This document shows, one piece after another, positions 27,920 through 37,827 of a stretch of 64,000 nucleotides of DNA. A program made the position numbers and the translations under genes. The notes beneath the pieces are model-generated. The model had not been told where the DNA came from. It worked only from the letters and a program-made list of their open reading frames with translations, and searched no databases. How positions within the stretch are numbered: position 1 is the stretch's first letter; the number at the start of each line of letters is the position of its first letter. The stretch covers positions 171,718-235,717 of the forward strand of contig NZ_QNQU01000005.1 in assembly GCF_003315595.1 (NCBI RefSeq), in the 5' to 3' direction. Source of the DNA: Pedobacter miscanthi. Its GTDB lineage: Bacteria; Bacteroidota; Bacteroidia; Sphingobacteriales; Sphingobacteriaceae.

Positions 27920-28774
27920 ATGATTCAGCTAAATGATTTTTTATATGGCAAAATGGAACTGCCCGAAGTATTTTCTGATCTCTTAAAAACCGATGCTTTA
28001 AAAAGGCTGGCAGGGATACACCAAAGCGGCGCAATATTTTTAGTCAACCCTGATATTTCCCACTCGCGTTTAGAGCATGCCATTGGGGTAACCATGTTAA
28101 TCAGGATGCTTGGCGGTTCAGAGCTCGAGCAGATTGCAGGTTTATTACACGATATTTCTCATACGGCTTTTTCGCACGTAGGTGATTATGTTTTTGGCAA
28201 CACCGACGAAGATTACCATGAAAAGGTTTTTGCAGAGGTTTTATGTAAATCTGAAATCCCTGATGTATTGTTAAAGTATGGGTACGATATCAGTCAGATC
28301 CTTTATGGTACGTTTGATATTTTAGAACAGCCTTTACCTGCGCTTTGTGCCGATCGTTTGGATTATACCCTTCGTGATGGTGTTCATGGTAATATCATTT
28401 CAAGGCAACGTGCACGCGAATTCCTGACGGCTGTAGTTTTAAAAGATGGAAAAATTGCGATTAATAATGAAGTTGAAGTAGAATGGATTAATGAAACATT
28501 TGAAAAACTCAATAACGAAGTATTTAAATTGCCCCTCCATTTATATGCCAACGGAAAAATGGCTGAGCTGATTAAAAAGTTTCTGGATAAAGGTTTACTG
28601 ATAGAAAGCGATATGTTTAAAACCGATACACTCCTGTTAAATAAAATCAGAACTTCTTACGAAGGTTATGAGGCCATTAAATCCATCAAACAGTTAAAAG
28701 GTTTTACAGAGTTTATGCGCCACGGTGCTGTGCCGAAGGTTAAAACCAGGAGATTGAATGCGCTATTGGTGTAG
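27920..28774 (+). CDS. HD-domain phosphohydrolase (COG1078/dNTPase-like)
   Basis: 284 residues from the ATG at 27920; the frame opens with a GTG at 27887, but the MIQLNDFLYG start fits the family better. It has a full HD metal site: His48 and His53 (HSRLEHAIG), His77-Asp78 (LLHDISHTAFSH), and Asp in LCADRLDYTLRD. The pattern resembles the SAMHD1/dGTPase-related branch of small HD hydrolases in Bacteroidota. The likely reaction is hydrolysis of a nucleotide triphosphate or related phosphoester. It is monocistronic and divergent from the TetR gene. Confidence 0.85.
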   Translation: MIQLNDFLYGKMELPEVFSDLLKTDALKRLAGIHQSGAIFLVNPDISHSRLEHAIGVTMLIRMLGGSELEQIAGLLHDISHTAFSHVGDYVFGNTDEDYHEKVFAEVLCKSEIPDVLLKYGYDISQILYGTFDILEQPLPALCADRLDYTLRDGVHGNIISRQRAREFLTAVVLKDGKIAINNEVEVEWINETFEKLNNEVFKLPLHLYANGKMAELIKKFLDKGLLIESDMFKTDTLLLNKIRTSYEGYEAIKSIKQLKGFTEFMRHGAVPKVKTRRLNALLV

Positions 28775-28819
28775 GCGGTTGGAGTTGAGAAGGGGGTAGT
28801 ATTGATGTGCTAAAAAATC

Positions 28820-29055
28820 ACTTTGTCATCCTGAGCGGAGTCGAAGGATCTTTTGGTAGAGGATTAGCGAAACAGATTCTCCGTTTCACTGCTTTGCTTC
28901 CGATAAACATCGTAACAAATTGAATTAAGCTAAATCCCCTGATACGTCATCTCGAGCGAAGTGCAACGAAGTCGAGAGATCTATCTCGAGGTGGATCTCC
29001 ACTCCACTACCGATGTAAAATCGGTACAAGTTGTGTTTCGCTCGAGATGGCATTA
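28820..29055. repeat. Cluster of palindromic repeat copies
   Basis: A 'GTCATCCTGAGCGGAGTCGAAGGATC' variant at about 28823-28850 is followed by a longer copy (ACGTCATCTCGAGCGAAGTG at about 28943 to CTCGAGATGGCAT at about 29053), which contains an internal hairpin (CCGATGTAAAATCGG). No gene lies in 28775-29264. Confidence 0.75.
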
Positions 29056-29169
29056 CGGGCAATTAACCAGTTTAAACAATTAGCCGATTAACCCAATAAT
29101 ACAGTTTACAGTTGGCATTTTGCAGTTAACAATTTAACAATCCAGCAATTAAACAATACTACCTAATTA

Positions 29170-29241
29170 CCAATGAACAAATGACCAATAAACAAATGAC
29201 CAATGATCAATAAACAAATGACTAATAAACCAATGAACTAT
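29170..29241. repeat. Degenerate short tandem repeat (ACCAATAAACAAATG words)
   Basis: Five to six imperfect copies of a ~14-bp word (CCAATGAACAAATGA, CCAATAAACAAATGA, ...). The reverse complement of the same word is repeated at 41812-41882. Confidence 0.8.
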
Positions 29242-29264
29242 TCTACCTATATTGTACAAAATTT

Positions 29265-29411
29265 ATGAGTATGTCTGCAATTGAAATTATTTTAATCGGT
29301 GTGGTGATCCTGCTTATTTTTGGAGGTAAAAAATTGCCTGAATTAATGAGGGGGATAGGGAAGAGTGTTAAAGAATTTAAGGATGCCAAAAACGAACCTC
29401 CTGCTAAATAA
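29265..29411 (+). CDS. tatA: Twin-arginine translocation protein TatA/E
   Basis: A 48-residue protein: short N-terminal membrane helix ([16 protein letters not shown]), the conserved FGGKKLPEL hinge, an amphipathic helix ([13 protein letters not shown]) and a short charged tail. This is the TatA/TatE signature, although shorter than most. A second ATG two codons in (29271) is an alternative start. tatC is not in the window. TatA forms the pore for folded proteins with twin-arginine signals. Confidence 0.9.
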   Translation: MSMSAIEIILIGVVILLIFGGKKLPELMRGIGKSVKEFKDAKNEPPAK

Positions 29412-29469
29412 TTAAGCTTTCTAAAACTTTCCTCTGTGAGTCGTGTTTTTAATTCAAACAATTCTCAAA

Positions 29470-29682
29470 ATGGAAAATCAAAAAGAAGATCAGGCCAGGT
29501 CAAAATCAGATTTCAGCAAAGAAAATTCGAAAAATCCTGAACAGGGTTTAAACAACTGGAATGATCGTTTAGATGAAAATCTGGAACCGGAAAACCATAG
29601 CAATAGTGTTGCCGATGAAAAGGCAAAAGATTTCTCCGAAAAATACGGTAGCGGGGATCAGTCTGACGAAAACAACAACTGA
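29470..29682 (+). CDS. Small acidic hydrophilic protein, unknown
   Basis: 70 residues from the ATG at 29470, almost entirely charged or polar (rich in Glu, Asp, Lys, Asn, Ser), with no predicted membrane segment or recognisable domain; likely disordered. It lies 58 bases after tatA on the same strand. Its composition recalls stress-induced hydrophilic proteins, but no family is claimed. Confidence 0.5.
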   Translation: MENQKEDQARSKSDFSKENSKNPEQGLNNWNDRLDENLEPENHSNSVADEKAKDFSEKYGSGDQSDENNN

Positions 29683-30012
29683 ATATTTATTATTTAATTT
29701 ATTCCTCAAATTCCACTTTTTGTGATCATAAAGATGGGTGGGATTGTTATTCATTATTCGGAAAAAAATACCCAGATTTCCTGGTTTAATTTTGAATAAT
29801 GTTATGACTGTAATACAAACTAGCTTAACTTTTCTTTAAATAAAATACAATTTCATTCCAATTTTTTTACACTAACACCGGTAGTTTATTACACGAAATT
29901 TTATTTCTGTATTAAAAAAATGTTAATTTTTTTTCATGTGACCTGATTAATAGTATATTGCATATCTAATCAAACAAACATGTTTAACGTTTTCGAACTA
30001 AGCTGATAGGTG
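29683..30012. other. Intergenic AT-rich region, no gene seen
   Basis: A 330-bp AT-rich spacer before the giant PKD protein. TATATTGC at about 29954 is one or two mismatches from the -7 consensus and could be part of a promoter. No repeat or RNA gene was recognised. Confidence 0.5.
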
Positions 30013-33000
30013 ATGAAATGGCATTGGTTATTGGTTTTGTTAATTTCTTTGCTTTTTACCAAAACGTTTGGGCAAAATGTTTCTAATGAAGGAACTGATT
30101 TTTGGACAACCTTTCCAACTCATGTACCTGCCGGAGCAACCGGCGGTGTAGTACCTTATGGTAATATCGCCATTTTTGTAACTTCAAAAGCAACTTCCGA
30201 AGCTACTGTAACCTGTGGAAATGCGGCACCGGTTACCAAAATTATTCCGGCTAACACAGCCGTTAGGTTTGATGTTCCGCGAGCCGATGCTTATATTGAC
30301 AGGATAACCGACGCCAACCGGCTATTAACAAACAGAGGAATTCATATTAAGGTTACTGATGGCAAACCAAAAGTTTCTGTTTATGCACACATATATGGTG
30401 CAAGGAGGTCTGCGGCTTCACTCATCCTACCATTTGAAACCCTTGGGCAAACTTATTATTCAATGAATTTTACCCAGACTAATGGAGGAAATAATTTCCT
30501 GACATTGGTTGGCGTAGAAGATAATACGGATATTATCCTGCATGAAAGAAATGACAATAAAATACCGATCACTTTAACTAAAGCCGGAGATGTTTATGAA
30601 TATTTGGCTCCTGGAAATGAAGACTTAACAGGAATATATGTCGAAACTAATGCTGAAACATCTTCTTGCAAACGTTTTGCCGCTTTTTCTGGTTCTTCGG
30701 CACTTGGAATTGCGTGTAATACCTCCCAAGACCCCTTATTTCAGCAACTTTACCCAACAAATAGCTGGGGTAAAAATTATGGCGTGGTGCCTTTTGTCGA
30801 CCGGAGATATATTTTACGGATACTTGCACAGGAGGATAATACGAGTGTAACTTATAATGGTATTACCCAGATTATCAATAAAGGGAGATTTATAGAAAGC
30901 GATCAGCTCACCAATTCTACATTTATTACTTCTGATAAATTAATAAGCGTGGCGGAGTATTCGCTTTCTCAGGAATGTTCTTCAATAAGCGGGAGAGCCA
31001 TTACGGGAGATCCTGAAATGGTAATTCTGAACCCCATCGAATTCAATATAAGAGGGGTAACCGTATTTTCTTCCAATTTGCAGGATATAAGCGAAAAATA
31101 TATAAATGTCCTCATTAAAACTGATAAGATTTCGGGATTTAGATATAATGGGGTGGCACCTAATACCACTTGGACAACTTTAAACGGAAACCCGCTTTAT
31201 TCCTATACGCATATTCCTGTTAACCAGGAAAGTGTTACGCTAACGGCTGCCGATGGCTTTAATGCGATAGCTTATGGTTTTGGAGATCACGAATCTTACG
31301 CTTATTCGGCAGGTACTAATTTATCCTCAAACAATTACCTTACTGTTTACAATACTTCGAGAAATGAAGAGGGGCAAAATGGTTGTGTTGGCGAAAGTTA
31401 TAATATTAAGATTTCCGTTCCTTACCAACCTAGCCAGATTAGTTGGTCGCTAGATAATGAAGCAACTACTTTTCAAAACCCTCCGATATTGTTAGAAACC
31501 ACTACTTTGCCTGATGGAACTAAGGTATACACTTATGAATCGCCTTACAGCAAAACTTATACAACAAAAGGAAAACATAGTTTGGATGTGATAGCCTATC
31601 TGCCAAATATAGCTACATGTGTATCAGGTGATTTGGCAACAAACTATAATTTTGAAATTTACGACCTGCCTACAGCTAAGTTCGATCCGCTTATTGGCTG
31701 TAGTGGCACAGGGGTGAAATTTATAGACAAAAGTGTGTCCAATTCTGATCTCACCATTACAAAATGGCTTTGGGATTTTGGAGATGGTAGTACCCCTTCT
31801 ACCGAACAACATCCTATACATACCTATGCAAAAGCAGGCGAGTACTTGGTAAAGTTAACTGCTAGCACTGAATATAACTGCACAAATACCTCCGATCCGG
31901 TAAAAATCATCATAAATCCTTTACCACTCGTTGATTTTGATATTACTGGGCTTTGTACCAGTTCGCCTACACTTTTAACTGATAAATCTACGATAGAAAA
32001 CCCCGGAAAGATGGTAAAGTGGACCTGGGATTATGGTGATGGAAGCCCTATTGTAACATCTGACAATAATGTTGTTCCTCCGCATCAGTATACTACCGCA
32101 GGCGATTATATAATTACCTTAACTGTAGAGAGTGATAATAATTGTATCGGCGTAAAAACTAAAGAGATCAATGTTTATGATCCCCTGAAAGATATTGATT
32201 TTACACTGCCCGATTTCTGCCTGGATGATGGCGTGGCAAAATTTAAAAATACAACCTTAAATCCCGATGGAACCATAGCAGGTTTATCTGCGCAATGGAC
32301 TTATAGTTTCAATAATGTGGTTATTGGTTCATCTTCAGGTTTTGATGGTGCATTTTCACCCTCCCTAACAGGAGATTATACCGTTAATTTGACCGTTAAA
32401 AACCAGTATGGATGCGACAAGTCCTATTCTCAAACATTTACGGTAAATGGTGCGGTTAAAGAAGCGAAGTTTGAAAAAGTGAAAAACGATGTTTGTGTTA
32501 GTGATGAGATATTGATCAAAAATACTTCAAGCGTATTCGCAGGCAAGATTACCAAAATTGAAATTTACAGGGATTATCAAAATGAATCTACTATTTACAA
32601 AACTATCCCTTACCCGGATGATAGTGATATCGCTATCAAGTACGAGACTTTTGGCGGTAATACTAACCGGACATTTAAGGTCAGGCTGGTTGCCTATTCA
32701 GGAGAAAGTTGTTTTAAGGAGTATACCGACGAGGTTACTGTAAAGCCTACACCGCAATTGGAATTTGACGATATCCCCTCGGTTTGCGAAGCAGATGGTA
32801 CTGTTTTAATTACCCAGGCCAGGCAAAAATTGGGTGAGGAAATGAATGGGCCTCCTGGCGAATATTCGGGTGATGGCATAAAAGCCGATGGTACCTTTAA
32901 CCCTAAAATCGCAGGAGTTGGAAGTCATACCATTACTTATACTTTTACAGGTGATAATGGTTGTCCTAATTCAATTAGTAAAAATATCATCGTTTATAAA

Positions 33001-33504
33001 TCGCCTGTGGCCGATGCTGGTGGATTGATCTACATCTTAGCTGGTGGACAAATCCCTATCCCGGCAACCGCTGAAGGGACGAATTTAAAATACCAATGGT
33101 CGCCGGCAACTGGTCTCGATAAAACAAATGTCTTAAATCCGGTTGCCTCTCCGGATGAAGATACCGAGTATACCCTTGTAGCAACTACACAACCTGATGG
33201 TTGTTCTACCACATCAAAAGTGCTGGTAAAGGTTTTACAGTCCTTAAATCCGCCCAACACCTTTTCGCCTAACGGTGATAGTGTAAACGATACCTGGGTT
33301 GTAAAATATTTAGATTCGTACCCTAACGCAACTGTAGATATATTTAACAGAAATGGCCTTAAAGTATTTTCGAGCAAAGGGTACAAGGTTCCGTTTGATG
33401 GAACCTACCAGAACGAACCACTGCCGGTTGGGGTTTATTATTACATCATCAATCCGCAGAATGGCCGTAAAACTATAACAGGACCGCTCACTATAATCAG
33501 ATAA
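30013..33504 (+). CDS. Giant PKD-domain surface protein with IgGFc-binding-like N-terminus and CHU_C (T9SS) sorting domain
   Basis: A 1163-residue exported protein (signal peptide to about residue 21, TKTFGQN). Residues ~25-450 match the IgGFc-binding protein N-terminal fold (NEGTDFWTTFP, VSVYAHIYGARRSAASLILPF). At least two PKD domains follow (WLWDFGDGSTPSTEQHPIHTY; WTWDYGDGSPIVTS) with further Ig-like repeats. The last ~85 residues are the gliding-motility-associated CHU_C type-B sorting signal (NTFSPNGDSVNDTW, VDIFNRNGLKVF, PVGVYYYII), which directs secretion through the type IX system. The ATG at 30013 follows an in-frame GTG. It ends two bases before a PorP/SprF gene, its usual partner. 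An adhesin or gliding role is inferred. Confidence 0.92.
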   Translation: MKWHWLLVLLISLLFTKTFGQNVSNEGTDFWTTFPTHVPAGATGGVVPYGNIAIFVTSKATSEATVTCGNAAPVTKIIPANTAVRFDVPRADAYIDRITDANRLLTNRGIHIKVTDGKPKVSVYAHIYGARRSAASLILPFETLGQTYYSMNFTQTNGGNNFLTLVGVEDNTDIILHERNDNKIPITLTKAGDVYEYLAPGNEDLTGIYVETNAETSSCKRFAAFSGSSALGIACNTSQDPLFQQLYPTNSWGKNYGVVPFVDRRYILRILAQEDNTSVTYNGITQIINKGRFIESDQLTNSTFITSDKLISVAEYSLSQECSSISGRAITGDPEMVILNPIEFNIRGVTVFSSNLQDISEKYINVLIKTDKISGFRYNGVAPNTTWTTLNGNPLYSYTHIPVNQESVTLTAADGFNAIAYGFGDHESYAYSAGTNLSSNNYLTVYNTSRNEEGQNGCVGESYNIKISVPYQPSQISWSLDNEATTFQNPPILLETTTLPDGTKVYTYESPYSKTYTTKGKHSLDVIAYLPNIATCVSGDLATNYNFEIYDLPTAKFDPLIGCSGTGVKFIDKSVSNSDLTITKWLWDFGDGSTPSTEQHPIHTYAKAGEYLVKLTASTEYNCTNTSDPVKIIINPLPLVDFDITGLCTSSPTLLTDKSTIENPGKMVKWTWDYGDGSPIVTSDNNVVPPHQYTTAGDYIITLTVESDNNCIGVKTKEINVYDPLKDIDFTLPDFCLDDGVAKFKNTTLNPDGTIAGLSAQWTYSFNNVVIGSSSGFDGAFSPSLTGDYTVNLTVKNQYGCDKSYSQTFTVNGAVKEAKFEKVKNDVCVSDEILIKNTSSVFAGKITKIEIYRDYQNESTIYKTIPYPDDSDIAIKYETFGGNTNRTFKVRLVAYSGESCFKEYTDEVTVKPTPQLEFDDIPSVCEADGTVLITQARQKLGEEMNGPPGEYSGDGIKADGTFNPKIAGVGSHTITYTFTGDNGCPNSISKNIIVYKSPVADAGGLIYILAGGQIPIPATAEGTNLKYQWSPATGLDKTNVLNPVASPDEDTEYTLVATTQPDGCSTTSKVLVKVLQSLNPPNTFSPNGDSVNDTWVVKYLDSYPNATVDIFNRNGLKVFSSKGYKVPFDGTYQNEPLPVGVYYYIINPQNGRKTITGPLTIIR

Positions 33505-33506
33505 TA

Positions 33507-34517
33507 TTGAAGAAGCTCATTACCATATTTGCCATTTTTGTAAATTTTAACGGTTTTGCTCAACAGAAACCACAGTATACGCAATACATTTTTAACCAGT
33601 ACCTTTTAAATCCGGCACTTTCGGGTATCGAAAATTATATCGATTTTAAAGCAGGTTACCGAAAACAATGGTCGGGTATTACCGATGCACCTCAAACCTC
33701 GTTTGTTTCTGCACATTGGGCATTGGGCGATAAGCAGTTATGGAGTAATGCGCTAACCTCTTTTCCTGAGCAAACAGGTAATCCAATGGATCGGAACTAT
33801 ACGCAGAACTACACTTCATCGCCATCTCACCATGGGATGGGCGTAACGGCCGTACTCGATAAAACAGGGCCGATTAAAAGGTTGGATGCCAACGTTACTT
33901 ATGCCTATCATTTACAGTTGAGTAATGATTTTAATTTATCTGCTGGCATAGCAGCGGGAGTTTCGAGTATCTCTCTCGATTTAAATGCCCTTACTTTTGA
34001 TACGCAGATTGATCCGATTCTGAACAGGGCTTTGATTAACCAGGTAAAACCTGATTTAAGCCTGGGCTTATGGTTGTATGGTGCACGGGTATTTGCCGGT
34101 TTATCGGTACAGCAGATTTTGCCACAGAAATTAAGCTTTTCCGGCGATGAAAATTATAACCTGGGCAAAGAAGTACCGCATTATTTTGCCACTGCAGGAT
34201 ATAAGTTTTTTGTTGATGATGAAATTGCAGCGATACCATCAGTTATGGTTAAATATGTATCTCCCGCGCCGGTTTCTTTTGATTTAAACCTGAAACTGGC
34301 TTTTAAAGATAAAATCTGGCTGGGTGGAAGTTATCGAAAAGATGATTCTTTTGCGGCAATGGCCGGCTTTAATATCGGTAAAATGGTTAACCTTACTTAT
34401 TCTTACGATTTCACTACTTCACAGTTAAATCAGGTTAGTAATGGCAGTCACGAAATTGTGCTCGGCCTAATGCTTAACAATATTTATAAAGTGCCGTCGT
34501 ATATCCGGATATGGTAG
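33507..34517 (+). CDS. PorP/SprF-family type IX secretion outer-membrane protein
   Basis: 336 residues with signal peptide (to about residue 18, NGFAQ). It has the family hallmark QKPQYTQYIFNQYLLNPALSG followed by a 14-stranded-type beta-barrel. The start is TTG at 33507, two bases after the upstream stop, so translation is probably coupled. PorP/SprF proteins typically sit beside genes encoding CHU_C-tagged proteins and anchor them at the cell surface. That arrangement is reproduced here. Confidence 0.92.
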   Translation: MKKLITIFAIFVNFNGFAQQKPQYTQYIFNQYLLNPALSGIENYIDFKAGYRKQWSGITDAPQTSFVSAHWALGDKQLWSNALTSFPEQTGNPMDRNYTQNYTSSPSHHGMGVTAVLDKTGPIKRLDANVTYAYHLQLSNDFNLSAGIAAGVSSISLDLNALTFDTQIDPILNRALINQVKPDLSLGLWLYGARVFAGLSVQQILPQKLSFSGDENYNLGKEVPHYFATAGYKFFVDDEIAAIPSVMVKYVSPAPVSFDLNLKLAFKDKIWLGGSYRKDDSFAAMAGFNIGKMVNLTYSYDFTTSQLNQVSNGSHEIVLGLMLNNIYKVPSYIRIW

Positions 34518-34533
34518 TTTAATTGGTATATAC

Positions 34534-34567
34534 AAAGAAGTCAAGTTTTTAAAAACTTGACTTCTTT
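34534..34567. terminator. Perfect 17-bp inverted repeat, bidirectional terminator
   Basis: AAAGAAGTCAAGTTTTT is followed directly by its complement, between the convergent porP-like and rpoN genes, giving A/T runs on both sides. The same GAAGTCAAGTTT stem recurs twice at 50323-50371 and 50657-50707 with unrelated loops. Confidence 0.85.
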
Positions 34568-34615
34568 TAAATTAGAGCTAAATTGAAAACTACCAACTGT
34601 TAACTGCCAACTGAA

Positions 34616-36088
34616 TTAAAGCTCTTTTCTTAATCTTGCAACCGGGATATTCATCTGCTCACGGTATTTCGCAACAGTTCTGCGCGCGATGTTATAACCT
34701 CTTTCTTTCAGGATTTCCGTCAGCTTTTCATCTGCCAAAGGTTTACGTTTATCTTCGTTGCCAATGCAGTCTTCCAATATCTTTTTAACCTCTTTGTTCG
34801 AAACCTCCTCACCGTTTTCGGTCTGGATGGCCTCTGAGAAGAAAGATTTTAATAGGAAAGTGCCAAATTCGGTCTGCACGTATTTAGAGTTTGCTACCCT
34901 CGATACAGTTGAGATGTCCATGTCGATTTTGTCGGCAATATCTTTTAAGATCATTGGGCGCATTTTACGCTCATCGGCCGTTAAAAAATACTCGTATTGG
35001 TATTGCATAATCGCATTCATTGTTTTTAACAATGTTTGCTGTCTTTGTTTAATTGCATCGATAAACCAACGTGCCGAATCCAGTTTCTGTTTTACAAACT
35101 GAACGGCTTCTTTTAGTTTTTTATCTTTTGATGAAGCTTTATCATAATGCTCGAACATTTCCTGGTAAGACCTGCTTACTTTTAGTTCAGGAGCATTTTT
35201 TGAGTTTAGCGTTAAAATCAGTATGCCATCATTATTGCTGATGTGAAAATCAGGAATAATCTGCATTTGTTTGGTGGTAACCTGGTTTGCATCGCCCGGT
35301 TTCGGGTTTAAACGCAAAATTTCATTTACTACTTCTTTCAGTTCTTCACTATCCAGGCCTAAACTTTTCTCTAATTTATCGTAGTGTTTACGCGTAAATT
35401 CGTCGAGGTAGTTTTCTACCACATTCATTGCTTTTACAATGATGGGGTTACCCGGATCTTTCCTTTTTAACTGGATCAGCAAACATTCTTTCAAATCTCT
35501 GGCGCCAATGCCCGGAGGATCAAAACTTTGGATCAGTTTTAACATTTCCAGCACATCTTCTTCCTCAACCATTACATTCTGCGAAAAAGCAAGGTCATCA
35601 ATCATCGAACCCAACGGACGGCGTAAGTAACCATCATCATCCAAACTGCCAATAATCTGTTTACCCACTATAAAATCCTGATCCGATAGGGGCGTAAGAT
35701 CCAATTGCTCCTGTAAACTTTCGAAAAATGTACTTTCGATGGCGATAGGAGTTTCTTTTTTCTCCTCATCATCGTCGCCATTGTTATAATTGGTACTGTA
35801 ATCGTTGGCCGAATCGTCCTGCAGGTAATCATCCACATTAAATTCGTCCATACTGTTATCTTCCGATGATTGCTCGTAATCATCAGATTTATCGTTTAAA
35901 TCGTCGTACTCGCTTTTAGGCTCGTCTTGCGTCATTAAACTCGGATCTTCCAGTGCCGGATTTTCTTCCAGTTCTTCCTTTATACGCGTATCCAGAGCAA
36001 CAGTTGGCACCTGTAACAGCTTGATAAACTGTATCTGTTGAGGTGATAACTTCTGTAATAACTTTTGTTGTAGATGTTGCTTTAGCAT
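34616..36088 (-). CDS. rpoN: RNA polymerase sigma-54 factor
   Basis: 490 residues from the ATG at 36088 (MLKQHLQQKLLQKLSPQQIQ), which begins the glutamine-rich activator-interacting region I; the open frame extends 19 codons further upstream without conservation. Region II is an extremely acidic stretch (~45-110, many Asp/Glu/Ser/Asn). The core-binding region, the helix-turn-helix and the C-terminal RpoN box (ARRTVAKYREQMNIP) are intact. It directs transcription from -24/-12 promoters with AAA+ activators; no such activator gene is in the window. Confidence 0.97.
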   Translation of the reverse strand: MLKQHLQQKLLQKLSPQQIQFIKLLQVPTVALDTRIKEELEENPALEDPSLMTQDEPKSEYDDLNDKSDDYEQSSEDNSMDEFNVDDYLQDDSANDYSTNYNNGDDDEEKKETPIAIESTFFESLQEQLDLTPLSDQDFIVGKQIIGSLDDDGYLRRPLGSMIDDLAFSQNVMVEEEDVLEMLKLIQSFDPPGIGARDLKECLLIQLKRKDPGNPIIVKAMNVVENYLDEFTRKHYDKLEKSLGLDSEELKEVVNEILRLNPKPGDANQVTTKQMQIIPDFHISNNDGILILTLNSKNAPELKVSRSYQEMFEHYDKASSKDKKLKEAVQFVKQKLDSARWFIDAIKQRQQTLLKTMNAIMQYQYEYFLTADERKMRPMILKDIADKIDMDISTVSRVANSKYVQTEFGTFLLKSFFSEAIQTENGEEVSNKEVKKILEDCIGNEDKRKPLADEKLTEILKERGYNIARRTVAKYREQMNIPVARLRKEL

Positions 36089-36253
36089 ATTGGATATAAA
36101 AGAATGGGGCAAAAATAAACAATAGATTTCAGATATTCTCTGCAATTCATCTAAATGCTATCGATATGTCCGGTTTTAAAATTATTTCCTAAACATTTGC
36201 ATTCAGTTTAATGTTTGCTATTTTAGTAAATAAATTAAACTAAATTATAAAGT

Positions 36254-36643
36254 ATGGGATTTGTAAAAGAATTTAAAGACTTCGCAGTTAAGGGAAATGT
36301 ACTTGACTTAGCAGTGGGTGTAATTATTGGAGCAGCTTTTGGTAAAATTGTAAGCTCACTGGTTGAAGACATTATTACCCCTGCAGTTTTAGGACCAGCT
36401 TTAAAGGCAGCCGGTTTAGAAGACCTAAGTAAACTTACCATTGCAGGCACGGCCATTAAATATGGTAATTTCCTTTCGCAGGTCATTTCGTTTATCATTG
36501 TTGCATTTGTTCTTTTCTTAATTATTAAAGGAGCCAATAACCTAAAGAAAAAAGAAGTTGCAGCCCCGGCAGCAGCACCTGTACCTACAAAAGAAGAAGT
36601 GCTTTTAACGGAAATAAGAGATTTGTTAAAAGCAAAAGCATAA
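36254..36643 (+). CDS. mscL: Large-conductance mechanosensitive channel
   Basis: 129 residues with the signature N-terminus [39 protein letters not shown] (first helix and pore), a periplasmic loop, the second helix ([21 protein letters not shown]) and the cytoplasmic helix ending [12 protein letters not shown]. It opens on hypo-osmotic shock. It is monocistronic with its own terminator. Confidence 0.97.
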   Translation: MGFVKEFKDFAVKGNVLDLAVGVIIGAAFGKIVSSLVEDIITPAVLGPALKAAGLEDLSKLTIAGTAIKYGNFLSQVISFIIVAFVLFLIIKGANNLKKKEVAAPAAAPVPTKEEVLLTEIRDLLKAKA

Positions 36644-36650
36644 AAACCAA

Positions 36651-36687
36651 AACTCCGCAGAATAGTCCCATCTGCGGAGTTTTTTTA
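36651..36687 (+). terminator. Rho-independent terminator of mscL
   Basis: The stem AACTCCGCAG (36651-36660) pairs with CTGCGGAGTT (36672-36681), with an 11-nt loop and a following run of T. Confidence 0.93.
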
Positions 36688-36824
36688 TATCATGAGGGTC
36701 ATCACCCTGATCCGAAAGTTATCGGATTTGTTTCAGGGTTTTCATGCTAACATGAAATCAATTTAGCATAACGTCTGTTCTAAGATCATAGCGCATTATT
36801 TTCAATAAATAATTATTGATCTAA

Positions 36825-37697
36825 TTAATAACTCCTTTTTACTGATGGGTCGGTAATGATCACATAATCACCCAGATTTCTGAACTTCTCCCAATCCGGG
36901 CTGCTAAAACTGTTGTCAGAAAATGATGATATATTCAGGATTTTTAATTTTGGATTGGCCTGAGCTAGTTTAGCCAGTGTACCCAGTTTTTCATCGCTGT
37001 GGAAACGCCCGTTAAGCTGTAAAACCTTTGTCCCTTTATTGGCTTTAATAAATTTATTTATAGCCCATGCCATGGTAGCATCCCATAAATTTTGGGTCTG
37101 GTAAATTTTCATCGGTCCCATATTGTGGCCACCCAGTGTTTCTGTAAATTTTTCGTAATACCTGCCCTTTGCAGTATCAATAGGTGTAGGAGGCAAAAAA
37201 TTGAATGAGGTTTTAGGGAAGTTTTCTAAGGCTTTTAATCCGCTCATCGTAACTGCATTGCTGTACCTGGTAGCGGCATTGGCCGCAATTACTTTTATAT
37301 GCTGCGTTTTGGCATATTCTATTAAAGGTTTATAATCTTTATAATTTCCCCAGGCCCTTCCTTCTTTAATAAAATTCTTTTCAGAAATCAGTCCTGCTAA
37401 ATATTCATCTACTTCCGGTTGTACATCGGTATGGAACATTTCTAACGATAAGGCTGTTTTCTGAGGATATGCGGTACTGAGTTTTTTAAAAATTTCGGCT
37501 TCGAGATAGTGCCCGATTGAATCGTTATGGTCTTCACCAAAAAATAATACATCAACTGTCTTCATATCAGTAATAATATCATCTACCGAAATGTTTTTTT
37601 GCTTTTTTACGTCGTAAATTTTATAATGGCTGCTAATTTCCTGTGCATATAGTGCTGTAGAAATGCTTAAGCCTATCATTAATAGGATAAATTTCAT
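36825..37697 (-). CDS. ChaN-like (Tiki/haem-uptake fold) exported protein
   Basis: 290 residues with a signal peptide (to about residue 18, TALYAQ). The ChaN-family hallmarks are the LFFGEDHNDSIGH strand-loop, LSLEMFHTDVQPEVDEYL, the WGNYKDYKPLIEYAK helix and the C-terminal LNGRFHSDEKLG. ChaN in Campylobacter binds haem; the fold is shared with TraB/Tiki proteases and EreA. It carries Gln21 after the signal rather than a lipobox cysteine, so it is periplasmic. Upstream and downstream genes are unrelated. Confidence 0.85.
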   Translation of the reverse strand: MKFILLMIGLSISTALYAQEISSHYKIYDVKKQKNISVDDIITDMKTVDVLFFGEDHNDSIGHYLEAEIFKKLSTAYPQKTALSLEMFHTDVQPEVDEYLAGLISEKNFIKEGRAWGNYKDYKPLIEYAKTQHIKVIAANAATRYSNAVTMSGLKALENFPKTSFNFLPPTPIDTAKGRYYEKFTETLGGHNMGPMKIYQTQNLWDATMAWAINKFIKANKGTKVLQLNGRFHSDEKLGTLAKLAQANPKLKILNISSFSDNSFSSPDWEKFRNLGDYVIITDPSVKRSY

Positions 37698-37827
37698 GGC
37701 TTCAAAATAACAAAATAATTTTCACCGATAAAATGAGGTCATTTACCGCCTTTTTGCCATTTCCTGCACTTTGCATATATGTTGGCGACCCGCTTATCAA
37801 TACTTTTGGATTATTAAATTTACACAC

